DNA of 64,000 nt, from positions 62,001 through 126,000 of the forward strand of contig NZ_JXST01000011.1 in NCBI RefSeq assembly GCF_000878195.1. The letters run 5' to 3'. A program made the translations under genes and the position numbers. Of the stretch, positions 26,369 through 34,045 are shown one piece after another; position 1 is the first letter of the stretch; every line of letters begins with the position of its first letter. Below the pieces are notes generated by a model. The model saw nothing but the letters and a program-made list of their open reading frames with translations, had not been told where the DNA came from and ran no database searches. This stretch comes from Mycolicibacterium llatzerense. Its GTDB lineage: Bacteria; Actinomycetota; Actinomycetes; Mycobacteriales; Mycobacteriaceae.

Positions 26369-26890
26369 ATGGCGACAAGTGAGGCTCACGAGCTCCCCTT
26401 CAGCGGGGTCCGGGTGCGGTTCGACAGTGACAAGACGTTCGACGAACTGAGTGCCGACTTGCTGGCCGATATCGGTACCGGGCCCGCGCAGATAACGGAT
26501 CTCCAGGCGTTGGCAGATCGCGACTGGAACGCGTTCGCGGCAGACGTCCAGCGCCAGGCCGGGCCGAGCGGTTTCATGTTGATGCACCTGATCGACCACG
26601 GTTCCTGGCTCCCAGCAGCCGGCGTAGAACGCAAGGCCCTCCGCGTCATACTCGGCAATCCGCTCATCGCCATCACCATGATTCGTCACGACCTCACAGC
26701 CGGGCTGTTCGCTCCTGTGGAGGTTCTTCTGACGAAAGAGGACGACAACCGGAGCGCCCTGACCTACGTCAAGCCGTCGACGCTGATGGTGGTCGAGGAA
26801 AACCCGCCGCTGCTGGCGGCGGCACTTGTGTTGGACGACAAACTCGCCGCCCTGGCCAAGAAGGTCGCGAGCACCGACGACGCTGGATGA
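26369..26890 (+). CDS. DUF302 domain protein
   Basis: 173 residues from the ATG at 26369 (a GTG at 26363 is in frame). Features matching DUF302: GVRVRFDSDKTFDELSADLLADI at the start, a middle segment GFMLMHLIDHGSWLPAAGVERKALRVILGNPLIAITMIRHDLTAGLFAPVEVLLTKED, and YVKPSTLMVVEENPPLLAAALVLDDKL near the end. The family has a ferredoxin-like fold and unknown function. No signal peptide. Confidence 0.72.
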   Translation: MATSEAHELPFSGVRVRFDSDKTFDELSADLLADIGTGPAQITDLQALADRDWNAFAADVQRQAGPSGFMLMHLIDHGSWLPAAGVERKALRVILGNPLIAITMIRHDLTAGLFAPVEVLLTKEDDNRSALTYVKPSTLMVVEENPPLLAAALVLDDKLAALAKKVASTDDAG

Positions 26891-26948
26891 GCTCGGCCGG
26901 CGGGTCGGCGCTCCCTCATCACTCCCGATCTGAGGTCGTCAGCTTTCG

Positions 26949-26970
26949 CTTTCCTTGACGTCAAGGAAAG
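26949..26970. terminator. 22-bp perfect palindrome between convergent genes
   Basis: CTTTCCTTGA / TCAAGGAAAG with CG at the centre is a perfect 22-bp palindrome. It is extended by outer arms CGTCAG (about 26937) and CTGACG (26972-26977) with an interior bulge. It lies between the DUF302 stop (26890) and the stop of a small secreted protein (27017), where a bidirectional terminator is expected. Confidence 0.55.
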
Positions 26971-27016
26971 CCTGACGGCTCCCGACGAAACATGTCGACG
27001 GAGAGCTGCGCTCGAT

Positions 27017-27286
27017 CTAGCGGTGCCCGCCACCGCCGCCACCCCAGTGGTTGATCACGCCCGCGCCGGGATAGAGGTACCACTCGTCGTCGCCGAACGG
27101 GAACTCGTCGTTGTCCGCGATGACCGACGGCGACGCGGCCGGCACCGAAGTTGCACCGCCGACTTCGCTGCCCTGGCAGACGGTGGCTGACGGGTCGCAG
27201 ATGTCGGCCTGCGCGGCCGGGGCGACAAGGATGCCCGCCGCCACACCTGCCGCAGCGAAAAGCGCCGCCCTCTTCTTGAGATCCAT
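27017..27286 (-). CDS. Small secreted protein with Gly/His-rich end
   Basis: 89 residues. Residues 1-27 form a signal peptide (RAALFAAAGVAAGILVAPAAQA). The mature part has two Cys (ICDPSATVCQG) likely to form a disulfide, an acidic and aromatic patch (NDEFPFGDDEWYLYPGAG) and a C-terminal HWGGGGGGHR. No family recognised. The Gly/His end could bind metal (speculative). It lies 75 nt downstream of the DUF4189 gene on the same strand, so the two may be co-transcribed. Confidence 0.72.
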   Translation of the reverse strand: MDLKKRAALFAAAGVAAGILVAPAAQADICDPSATVCQGSEVGGATSVPAASPSVIADNDEFPFGDDEWYLYPGAGVINHWGGGGGGHR

Positions 27287-27361
27287 GGCGGTTCCTTCCC
27301 CATCAGAAGCTGTTGGGACGAAGCTACCGTCACCCGACCAAGTTTGTGCGCTGCCGCTCGG

Positions 27362-27796
27362 TCAGTGCTGGGTACCCAGCGAGCAGAACGACAGGACGAC
27401 GGTGGCACCGAACGATGTCGACAACCGGGCTTTCGTCTCAGCCTCTTGCTGCGTCTGAGCCACGCCGGTGCCCCACATGAGGCTGTGGTTGAACGGGTTG
27501 GGACTCGTCGCGAGCGCGGCGCACTCGTTGTCTCCCCACACCACGATCCGGCAGTCGGTACCACCCTTGTTGAGGCAGTAGCCCACGGCGTCGTACTTGG
27601 CCTGGTTGGCGTCCAACAGGCTCTGGGTGTAACCCCACTGCCCGGTCGCAGGTGAGAAAGCGATGGCGAGATAGCGGTTGACGGCGGCCGTGGCCGGACC
27701 GGCGGAACCGAGCGCACCGGCGATGGCACCGGCAGCGACCAGGGCAGCTGCGGCGGCTGACCGGCGCCGTACCGAGGGGACGAGCTTGGTGGTCAT
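27362..27796 (-). CDS. Secreted DUF4189 protein
   Basis: 144 residues with a signal peptide (RRRSAAAAALVAAGAIAGALGSAGPATA). The DUF4189 domain is seen in YLAIAFSPATGQWGYTQ, AVGYCLNKGGTDCRIVVWGDNECAALA and a final Cys near the end (LSFCSLGTQH); the four Cys probably form two disulfides. DUF4189 proteins are small exported proteins of unknown function common in mycobacteria. GGAGAA lies 4-10 nt before the start. Confidence 0.82.
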   Translation of the reverse strand: MTTKLVPSVRRRSAAAAALVAAGAIAGALGSAGPATAAVNRYLAIAFSPATGQWGYTQSLLDANQAKYDAVGYCLNKGGTDCRIVVWGDNECAALATSPNPFNHSLMWGTGVAQTQQEAETKARLSTSFGATVVLSFCSLGTQH

Positions 27797-27904
27797 GGCG
27801 TTCTCCTTAGCTGATCGGTGCCTCTGTAGGCCCCGTTCACTACCTAGGAGCGATGATCAGCCGCCATTCCCGCACTTTTTCGGAACGAATTTTCTGACGG
27901 TCGG

Positions 27905-29824
27905 CTAGATGTCCGGAATCCGCTCCGGATGCAGCATCTCGGCGTAGCGCAACTGCTCGGGAATCCCGAAACCGTCGACCAGCACTTCGGCGTAGGGCCG
28001 CAGCTTGCGGCAGCGGTCATTGATCCCTGCGGTGACAGCCTTCGCCCGGTCCATGGACAGGAAGCGGTGCTCGATGTACCACGCCTTGTCAGCATCGATC
28101 ACCGACAGCGCGTACAGATCGCAGACGAGGCCGAAAATCTCGCGGGCCTCAGGATCGGGGCACGCGTCGATGCCGGCGGCGAAGGACTCGAACACGATGC
28201 GGTCGATGTGCGCCGACGCCGCGTGCAACACATGGTCCTGCACGGAGTTGAACGCCTCGAACGCGCTCATCTCTTTGGAATTGGCCTGCAATCGGCGGGC
28301 CACCGTCGACAGCAGATAGTCGGCCCGGTCTTCCATCATCTTCGCCTGGGTGCCCCGGTTGAAGAGGCTGCCCGCTTCCTCGTTGTCCTGCCGGGTGTCG
28401 AGCAGGCTCTGCAGGATGGTCTCGGTGCCGGTGCTCCGGCGCACGCGCTCGCGGGCCGTGCTGGTGGCGAACTTCACCCACTCGAACGGGCTCATGCCCT
28501 TGATGTCGTCGGCGTACTCGGTGAGCAGGTGTTTGGCCACCAACTGGGTCAAGACGTGGTTGTCACCTTCGAAGGTGGTGAACACATCGGTGTCGGCCTT
28601 GAGCGCGATGAGCCGGTTCTCCGCCAGATAGCCTGCGCCGCCGCACGCTTCGCGGCATTCCTGGATGGCGTGGGTGGCGTGCCACGTCGCCGCCGCCTTG
28701 AGACCCGCGGCCCGTGCCTCGAGTTCGCGCTGCACCTCGCCGTCGGGTTCTTCGACATCCTGCAGATCATGCAGGTCCGACACCAACTCGTTCTGCGCGA
28801 ACTGCAGCGCGTACGACTTCGCGATCAACGGCAGCAGTCGACGCTGGTGCACGAGGTAGTCCATGATGAGGACTTCGTCGTCGGTCTTCGGCGCCTCGAA
28901 CTGCCTGCGCTGCAACGCATACCGGGTGGCGATGTCCAGTGCGACGCGGGCGGCGGCCGCGGCGCTCCCGCCCACCGTCACCCGGCCGCGGATCAACGTG
29001 CCGAGCATGGTGAAGAACCGCCGGTTCGGGTTGTCGATCGGCGAGGTGTACGTCCCGTCCTCGGCGACGTCGCCGTAGCGGTTGAGCAGGTTCTCCCGCG
29101 GGATCCGCACATGATCGAACTGGATGCGGCCGTTGTCGACCCCGGGCAGCCCGCCCTTGTAGTGACAGTCCGAGGTCCGGATACCGGGCAGGTCGTTGCC
29201 GTACTCATCACGCAGCGGCACCATGAAGCAATGCACGCCCTGGCTCTCGCCACCGGTGATCAGCTGCGCGAAAACCGCTGACACCTGGGCAGATTCGGCG
29301 GCACCGCCGATGTAATCCTTGCGCGCGGTGGGAGTCGGGGAATCGATGACGAATTCCCGAGTGGCCGGATCGTACGTCGCGGTGGTCTCCAGGGACTGCA
29401 CGTCACTGCCGTGCCCGGTCTCCGTCATTCCGAAACAGCCGACCAGATCCAGATCGATGGCCTTGCGCACGTACGCCTCGTGATGGCGTTCCGTGCCCAA
29501 ATTGTCGATCGCGCCGCCGAACAGACCCCACTGCACCCCGGCCTTGACCATCAGCGACAGGTCGCTCATGGCGAGCATCTCGATGCGGGCGATGGTCGCG
29601 CCCGCATCGCCGTTGCCGCCGTGGCCCTTGGCGAAGGCATCCTCGGCGGCGCCCCGCGACGCCATGTACTTCATCTGCTCGGTGACCTTGGCTCGGGCCA
29701 CCGCGGTGTCCGGGGTGTAGTGCGGCTTGAACAGGTCAACCGAAAGCTCTTGCCGAATACGGTCTTTCACCTCGCGCCAACGCCCGTCGAGGGCATAGCG
29801 GAGATGTTCGGCGGTCGTCGTCAC
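27905..29824 (-). CDS. Acyl-CoA oxidase family protein
   Basis: 639 residues from a GTG at 29824 with GGAGG 8 nt upstream; longer reading upstream enters the P450 gene. It has the acyl-CoA dehydrogenase-like core (CFGMTETGHGSDVQSLETTATYD, GRVTVGGSAAAAARVALDIATRYALQRRQF, CREACGGAGYLAENRLIALKADTDVFTTFEGDNHVL with the presumed catalytic Glu of TFEGDN) plus the C-terminal helical domain of peroxisomal-type acyl-CoA oxidases. It would oxidise acyl-CoA to enoyl-CoA with oxygen or another acceptor. It is the last gene of a four-gene operon with a P450 and a fatty-acid dioxygenase, so it may shorten or activate their oxidised fatty-acid product (inference). Confidence 0.86.
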   Translation of the reverse strand: MTTTAEHLRYALDGRWREVKDRIRQELSVDLFKPHYTPDTAVARAKVTEQMKYMASRGAAEDAFAKGHGGNGDAGATIARIEMLAMSDLSLMVKAGVQWGLFGGAIDNLGTERHHEAYVRKAIDLDLVGCFGMTETGHGSDVQSLETTATYDPATREFVIDSPTPTARKDYIGGAAESAQVSAVFAQLITGGESQGVHCFMVPLRDEYGNDLPGIRTSDCHYKGGLPGVDNGRIQFDHVRIPRENLLNRYGDVAEDGTYTSPIDNPNRRFFTMLGTLIRGRVTVGGSAAAAARVALDIATRYALQRRQFEAPKTDDEVLIMDYLVHQRRLLPLIAKSYALQFAQNELVSDLHDLQDVEEPDGEVQRELEARAAGLKAAATWHATHAIQECREACGGAGYLAENRLIALKADTDVFTTFEGDNHVLTQLVAKHLLTEYADDIKGMSPFEWVKFATSTARERVRRSTGTETILQSLLDTRQDNEEAGSLFNRGTQAKMMEDRADYLLSTVARRLQANSKEMSAFEAFNSVQDHVLHAASAHIDRIVFESFAAGIDACPDPEAREIFGLVCDLYALSVIDADKAWYIEHRFLSMDRAKAVTAGINDRCRKLRPYAEVLVDGFGIPEQLRYAEMLHPERIPDI

Positions 29825-29871
29825 AAGGGTCCCCTCCGTGGCACGGTCGCGTTGACGACCGAATGGTCCAT

Positions 29872-31182
29872 CTAGCGTTCGATGCTGATGCCGTACAGAT
29901 CGATACTGTGCGGCAGTGACTTCTGCGGGTTCAGCGTAGCCCCGCGCAGCACCGGAGTGGTCCCCTTCAACACGTGCGCCAGGAAGGCCTGTCCGAGGAA
30001 CACCGACAAGCCCGCGCCCGGGCAGCCCTGCGGGCCGTGACTCAAGAAGTTGTACGACCAGTCGCTCCCCGCATCCCCGCTGACCCACTCACCCGGTGAG
30101 AACCGGTCGGCGTACGGGATCCGGTCCCGGTTCCGGTGGTTGAAGACGTTGTAGATGAGCACCTGCTTCCCCTCGGGCAGCACTGCACCACTGGGGAATT
30201 CGATGTCCCGGGTCGCGACGCGGCCGAACAACCCCGTCGTCGGCCACAGCCTCATGGTGTCGAGCAGGCACCCGCCGAGGTACTTCAGCGAGGCGATGCC
30301 CTGCCCCGACGCGATGTCGGCCGACTCCAGTTCCGCCCGCACCTCGCGCAGCTGCTCGGGGTGGGTGGACAGCACCGCGAGGGCACGGAAAGCGTTGGCC
30401 GCCAGGGTGTCCCCCATCGCGAACAGCCAGTGGATCACCTGGCTCGCGGGACTCGCGGTCTCGGGCGGGGTGGTCTCCGCGATGAGCGCAGCCAGGCTGT
30501 TTGGCTCCGGGTTTTGCAGATAGGACTCGATGTGCGACAGGAATTCCGGATATCCCGGCGCGGGCTCGCCGGGCATGCCGTTGCCCGCCGACATCAGTTC
30601 GCTGAGCTGGGAGGTGAGGCGGGTGTCGTCGGCGGCCTTGTCCCCGAACACCACACACCGGGTCAGTCGCTGGAATGCGGCATTCCAGTCCGACCACTTC
30701 AGCACCCCGGGCTCGAGGCCCGCCACCGTCTGCGCGACCTTCTCGACGAACGCCTGCGCCAGTCGGTGCACCGGGTGCCCGGTGTCCAGGACTGCTTCGG
30801 CGAACCGGCGGCGGTCCTCCCACGGCTGACCGCGGGAGATGGTCAGCGCATCCGGCTGGAACGCCGCCATGCCCTCGCGTTTGGGCTTAGGGTCGGAGGC
30901 GAACGGGTCGGGCGACCCGCCCAGCACGAACTCCAGATCATCAGGGTGGTGCACCAGCAGCGCCTCGTCGGCGACGACCCGGACGTAGAACGGGCCGGGG
31001 CCGTAACTGCGCACCATGCCTTCGACCAGCTGGTATCCCAGATAGTCCGAACTCAGCCCAGATGCGATGCGCGTGGGCAACTCTCGCTTGTTGAACAGTC
31101 CCAGAAGGACATTCGGCACACCGATCTGGGCGGTGAACCGAACACCTTCGACGATGGATGCGTGCGGGAAATCCTCGGCCAT
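29872..31182 (-). CDS. Cytochrome P450 with atypical DxxR motif (Ppo P450-domain-like context)
   Basis: 436 residues, no membrane anchor. The haem loop is FLSHGPQGCPGAG (Cys387). The I-helix motif is FAMGDTLAAN. The K-helix motif, nearly always ExxR in P450s, reads Asp308-Thr-Met-Arg311. The gene starts 6 nt after the dioxygenase stop, so the two are tightly coupled. In fungal psi-producing oxygenases a P450 of this type is fused behind a dioxygenase and isomerises the fatty-acid hydroperoxide without external reductant; that is the working hypothesis. A normal monooxygenase using ferredoxin is the alternative. No redox partner gene is adjacent. Confidence 0.82.
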   Translation of the reverse strand: MAEDFPHASIVEGVRFTAQIGVPNVLLGLFNKRELPTRIASGLSSDYLGYQLVEGMVRSYGPGPFYVRVVADEALLVHHPDDLEFVLGGSPDPFASDPKPKREGMAAFQPDALTISRGQPWEDRRRFAEAVLDTGHPVHRLAQAFVEKVAQTVAGLEPGVLKWSDWNAAFQRLTRCVVFGDKAADDTRLTSQLSELMSAGNGMPGEPAPGYPEFLSHIESYLQNPEPNSLAALIAETTPPETASPASQVIHWLFAMGDTLAANAFRALAVLSTHPEQLREVRAELESADIASGQGIASLKYLGGCLLDTMRLWPTTGLFGRVATRDIEFPSGAVLPEGKQVLIYNVFNHRNRDRIPYADRFSPGEWVSGDAGSDWSYNFLSHGPQGCPGAGLSVFLGQAFLAHVLKGTTPVLRGATLNPQKSLPHSIDLYGISIER

Positions 31183-31188
31183 TGTTCG

Positions 31189-32997
31189 TCAGCCCCAGGG
31201 CAGGTAGGCGCGGACAGAGTCGGCCAACTGCACCACCGGGTTCTTCTTCCCCGGCACCGGTGCACCCAGCTTCGGCCACGGCGCGAACACCCGCTCGACG
31301 TCGCCGATCACCGGATCCAGCTCCGGGTAGTGCCGCAGCATGACGTCCTTCATCGTGTTGTTGTTCACCCAGTCGAACCCGACCTGCGTGTACACCTCGG
31401 GCTTGAAGTCGTTGGTGAAGAACCGGTCGCTCTTGAGCCGGCGCGACGCCATCAGGATGAAGATGCGGAAAGCGGTGTCCGAGAAGCCGAATCCCTTCGG
31501 CGGCTGCTCGGCCTGCATGCCGATCTGCAGGTCGACGGCGTCGACGTCGCCGTTGTAGACCTCGTTGATCTCCCGCGCCCACTGCTTGTTCGGGGTGATG
31601 TCGTCGATGGTCTTGCGGCGCGGCATCCGCAATGCTTCACGGAAGTCGTTGTAGCGCGGCACACCTCGCTCGCGGTCGCGCACGATGTCGAGGGTCGCGA
31701 GGTCGGTGACCTGCCCGTCGACGCGCTTGAGGTTGCGCAGCGCGTTCGGGTAGTTGTGCAGGCACACGGCACCGGCGCTGGCCAGGCCGAACGAGTACCA
31801 CATGTCGCCCATCTGGATTTTGTCCATGAAGTCACGCGTGTAGCTGCCCTGCAGCTGGGTGAAGTCCGCCTTGACCAGGTGCTCACCGGACTCCAGCGAG
31901 AAGAAGTTCCAGTCGTCCGGGATCAGCGGGTGCATCCGGTAGACCGAGACGAACTCCTCGGTCAGCGAGAACGGCGCCGCGTGGTGATCGGTCGGTGAGC
32001 CGAGGATGCCCGAGATCGCCTCGTTGTCGCTGATCCGGCCGAACTTCTCCTGGAACGTCTCCCCCAGTGCGCCATACCAGTTCGCGTTCATGCCGATCTG
32101 CAACGCGGGGTGGCGCAGCACGCACGGTGTCCACTCCACGGTGTGGATCTTGGCGATCAGCGCCGAGACGACGAGCACCCCGATCTCGAAGAGGCGCTGG
32201 TCATCGAAGCTCGGGTAGGCCTTCTTCAGCGCGTCGCAGACGGCGTTGTGCTCACGCGCGAACATGGTGTGCAGCAAACCGGTGCCGACCCAGTAGTTCT
32301 CTTTCATACCGGTCAGGTCGATACCCGGAATGTCGCTCTCGGGCAGGCGGCCGTTCGGGTCAACCTTGACCTTGCCGTCGGCGAAGGTCCGGACCTCCGA
32401 CTGGCGTTCCTTGCCACTGCCGTAGACCTGGGAGCCGTCCCACCAGTGCGTCTCCGCGTTGGCGAAAACCGGTGCGGGACAACCATCCGCGATCTCGCCG
32501 CGCAGCGGAATGGTGCACCGGATCTTCATCGGGTTCTCGGGGAACTGGTCGTCGGCGCTCAGCGGGATGTCGATGGTCTTGTCGGGCACCCCGTCGCCGT
32601 GGAAGAACCAGTTGTGGTTCTCGAACTGCAGCCATGCGGCGGCGAGGGCGTTGATGATGCCGGCAGGCTTGAAGTCGTCGCGGGCCATGAGCTTGCGGCT
32701 GATGACGCGCGGATCCGGCTTGAGGAGTCGCTTGACGTCGGTGACGGTCATCGACAGCGGCACGTTGCGCCCGAAGCCGGTGCCCTTGGCACCCATATGC
32801 GGATCCTGGAGATCGTTCCAGGTGCCGTCAGGCTGACGAGCGCGGCGCACCTCGTCGTTGGGCTGGCCCAAGTCGTCGGACGGCCGCATGCCGTAGGCCT
32901 CGTACAAGTTGTGCTCGCGCAGCTCATCGCGGGTCTTCGCCAGCGCGTTCAGCTGCAGCAGGAGAGAGGGGTATTCGTGCCACTGGGACGGAATCAT
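31189..32997 (-). CDS. Cyclooxygenase-like haem dioxygenase (fatty-acid alpha-DOX/linoleate-DOX type)
   Basis: 602 residues, animal-haem-peroxidase superfamily. AWLQFENHNWFFHGDG carries the distal His128. FAREHNAVCDAL (247-258) is the conserved peroxidase helix. EEFVSVYRMHPLIP contains Tyr353-Arg-Met-His356, matching the YRWH motif of fungal linoleate dioxygenases in which Tyr forms the radical and His is the proximal haem ligand. The length fits plant alpha-dioxygenases and the dioxygenase half of Ppo proteins. The likely reaction is oxygenation of an unsaturated or long-chain fatty acid to a hydroperoxide. The coupled P450 would process the product. No signal peptide. Confidence 0.85.
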   Translation of the reverse strand: MIPSQWHEYPSLLLQLNALAKTRDELREHNLYEAYGMRPSDDLGQPNDEVRRARQPDGTWNDLQDPHMGAKGTGFGRNVPLSMTVTDVKRLLKPDPRVISRKLMARDDFKPAGIINALAAAWLQFENHNWFFHGDGVPDKTIDIPLSADDQFPENPMKIRCTIPLRGEIADGCPAPVFANAETHWWDGSQVYGSGKERQSEVRTFADGKVKVDPNGRLPESDIPGIDLTGMKENYWVGTGLLHTMFAREHNAVCDALKKAYPSFDDQRLFEIGVLVVSALIAKIHTVEWTPCVLRHPALQIGMNANWYGALGETFQEKFGRISDNEAISGILGSPTDHHAAPFSLTEEFVSVYRMHPLIPDDWNFFSLESGEHLVKADFTQLQGSYTRDFMDKIQMGDMWYSFGLASAGAVCLHNYPNALRNLKRVDGQVTDLATLDIVRDRERGVPRYNDFREALRMPRRKTIDDITPNKQWAREINEVYNGDVDAVDLQIGMQAEQPPKGFGFSDTAFRIFILMASRRLKSDRFFTNDFKPEVYTQVGFDWVNNNTMKDVMLRHYPELDPVIGDVERVFAPWPKLGAPVPGKKNPVVQLADSVRAYLPWG

Positions 32998-33054
32998 GTT
33001 GTCGCCGTTTCTCTTTCGAAGTTTGTCGGTGGTCGTCGGATCATCTGAGGTCCG

Positions 33055-33714
33055 TCAGCGAGGCGTGCGCAGCGCAAAATATCCAATCTTGCTGTACCGG
33101 TCGGAGCCGGTATTGAACAGAATCTTGCCGAGGTAGACGCCGGGTACCAGCTCCACCAGTTCGTCGCGAATGCTGCGGATCACCAGGCGCGGGTTGGATT
33201 CCACGTTGGCGTAGTCGATGACCATCACCTGGCGGTCGGGGTCGTCCTTACCGGCCTCGACGTACGTGGCGAAATCGAAAGCGAGTTTGCCGGATTCGGC
33301 GTCACGCATCGAGTACAGCGGCCACAACAATTTGCCGACCAGGCCAGTGCTGCGGGTCAGCCGGTTGTCTCCCGTACCACTGTCCGAGTCGAAGCGTTTG
33401 CCTTGCCACGGCATCCACAAGGCCGTGACAGCCCGGGTCACGGTGTCGAGAGCCGGGTTCGTTGTCGTCATGACCAGGATGCCCTCCGTCGGGCCGTCCA
33501 GATCGACCGGCGGTGTCCCCAACCGGAAAAGGTCGTTGAGCTGCGCTTCGGCTGCGTCCGCATCGTTGTCGGCCAACGTGGACAGCTCGACGATCCAGCT
33601 CCATGCCGAGTCAACTGCCCCCGATTGACCCTCCGCCGCCGATTTCCGCAACCACGCCAACCTGTCGTCCGCAGCGGAACTCGCGGCAGTTTCTCGTTCG
33701 CTCATCGGCACCAT
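33055..33714 (-). CDS. Protein of unknown function, first gene of the dioxygenase-P450 operon
   Basis: 219 residues from the ATG at 33714 or 33705; neither has a strong ribosome site. N-terminal helices (about 15-65) lead to a beta-rich region: GILVMTTTNPALDTVTRAVTALWMPWQGKRFD, KLLWPLYSMRDAESGKLAFDFATYV, RQVMVIDYAN, LVELVPGVYLGKILFN. The pattern P-W-x-GKRFD followed by short strands and a late GVYLGK is faintly reminiscent of GXWXG/DUF4334 lipocalin-like proteins, which would suit a fatty-acid binder, but I do not claim homology. It is 57 nt upstream of the dioxygenase and divergent from the disrupted TetR gene. Confidence 0.65.
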   Translation of the reverse strand: MVPMSERETAASSAADDRLAWLRKSAAEGQSGAVDSAWSWIVELSTLADNDADAAEAQLNDLFRLGTPPVDLDGPTEGILVMTTTNPALDTVTRAVTALWMPWQGKRFDSDSGTGDNRLTRSTGLVGKLLWPLYSMRDAESGKLAFDFATYVEAGKDDPDRQVMVIDYANVESNPRLVIRSIRDELVELVPGVYLGKILFNTGSDRYSKIGYFALRTPR

Positions 33715-34012
33715 TTCCGTTGAATATCGAGCACCCGCGGAGCATGATAGTGATCTGCGCCACTCTTCGGGGGCATTTCAAGACGATCGTCCAAACTTTG
33801 CCGCCGAGTGCAGAAGTGCCTGCTCAGAGGAATAGACTTAGAATTTCCCGCCAGTTCACTGACACCTCATCTGCCACTGGAGCCCTGTGGATACCCCTTC
33901 GAGCCGCGTTGCTGGGCGACTCACGGGTCCGCGCGGGCAAAAGTTCGCTGCGCGCCGTCAGGCGCTGGCCACCCAGGCCACCAGTGGGCTTGCCGAGCTC
34001 GGTTTCGCGCGG

Positions 34013-34037
34013 GAGAAATAGTCAAATCCTGTGGATC
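34013..34037 (+). repeat. IS left inverted repeat
   Basis: Begins GAGAAATAGTCAAATCC. It matches the reverse complement of the right end at 19-20 of 25 positions, perfect over the inner 10 bp. Confidence 0.85.
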
Positions 34038-34045
34038 GAGGGTCG

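Noticed and set aside
27929..29281. Long plus-strand frame over the acyl-CoA oxidase
   Set aside because: Antisense shadow; the minus-strand frame encodes a full, conserved enzyme.
33782..33791. GACGATCGTC palindrome as operator of the split TetR
   Set aside because: Only 10 bp and of a composition expected by chance in this genome; not enough to call, although the position between the divergent genes is right.
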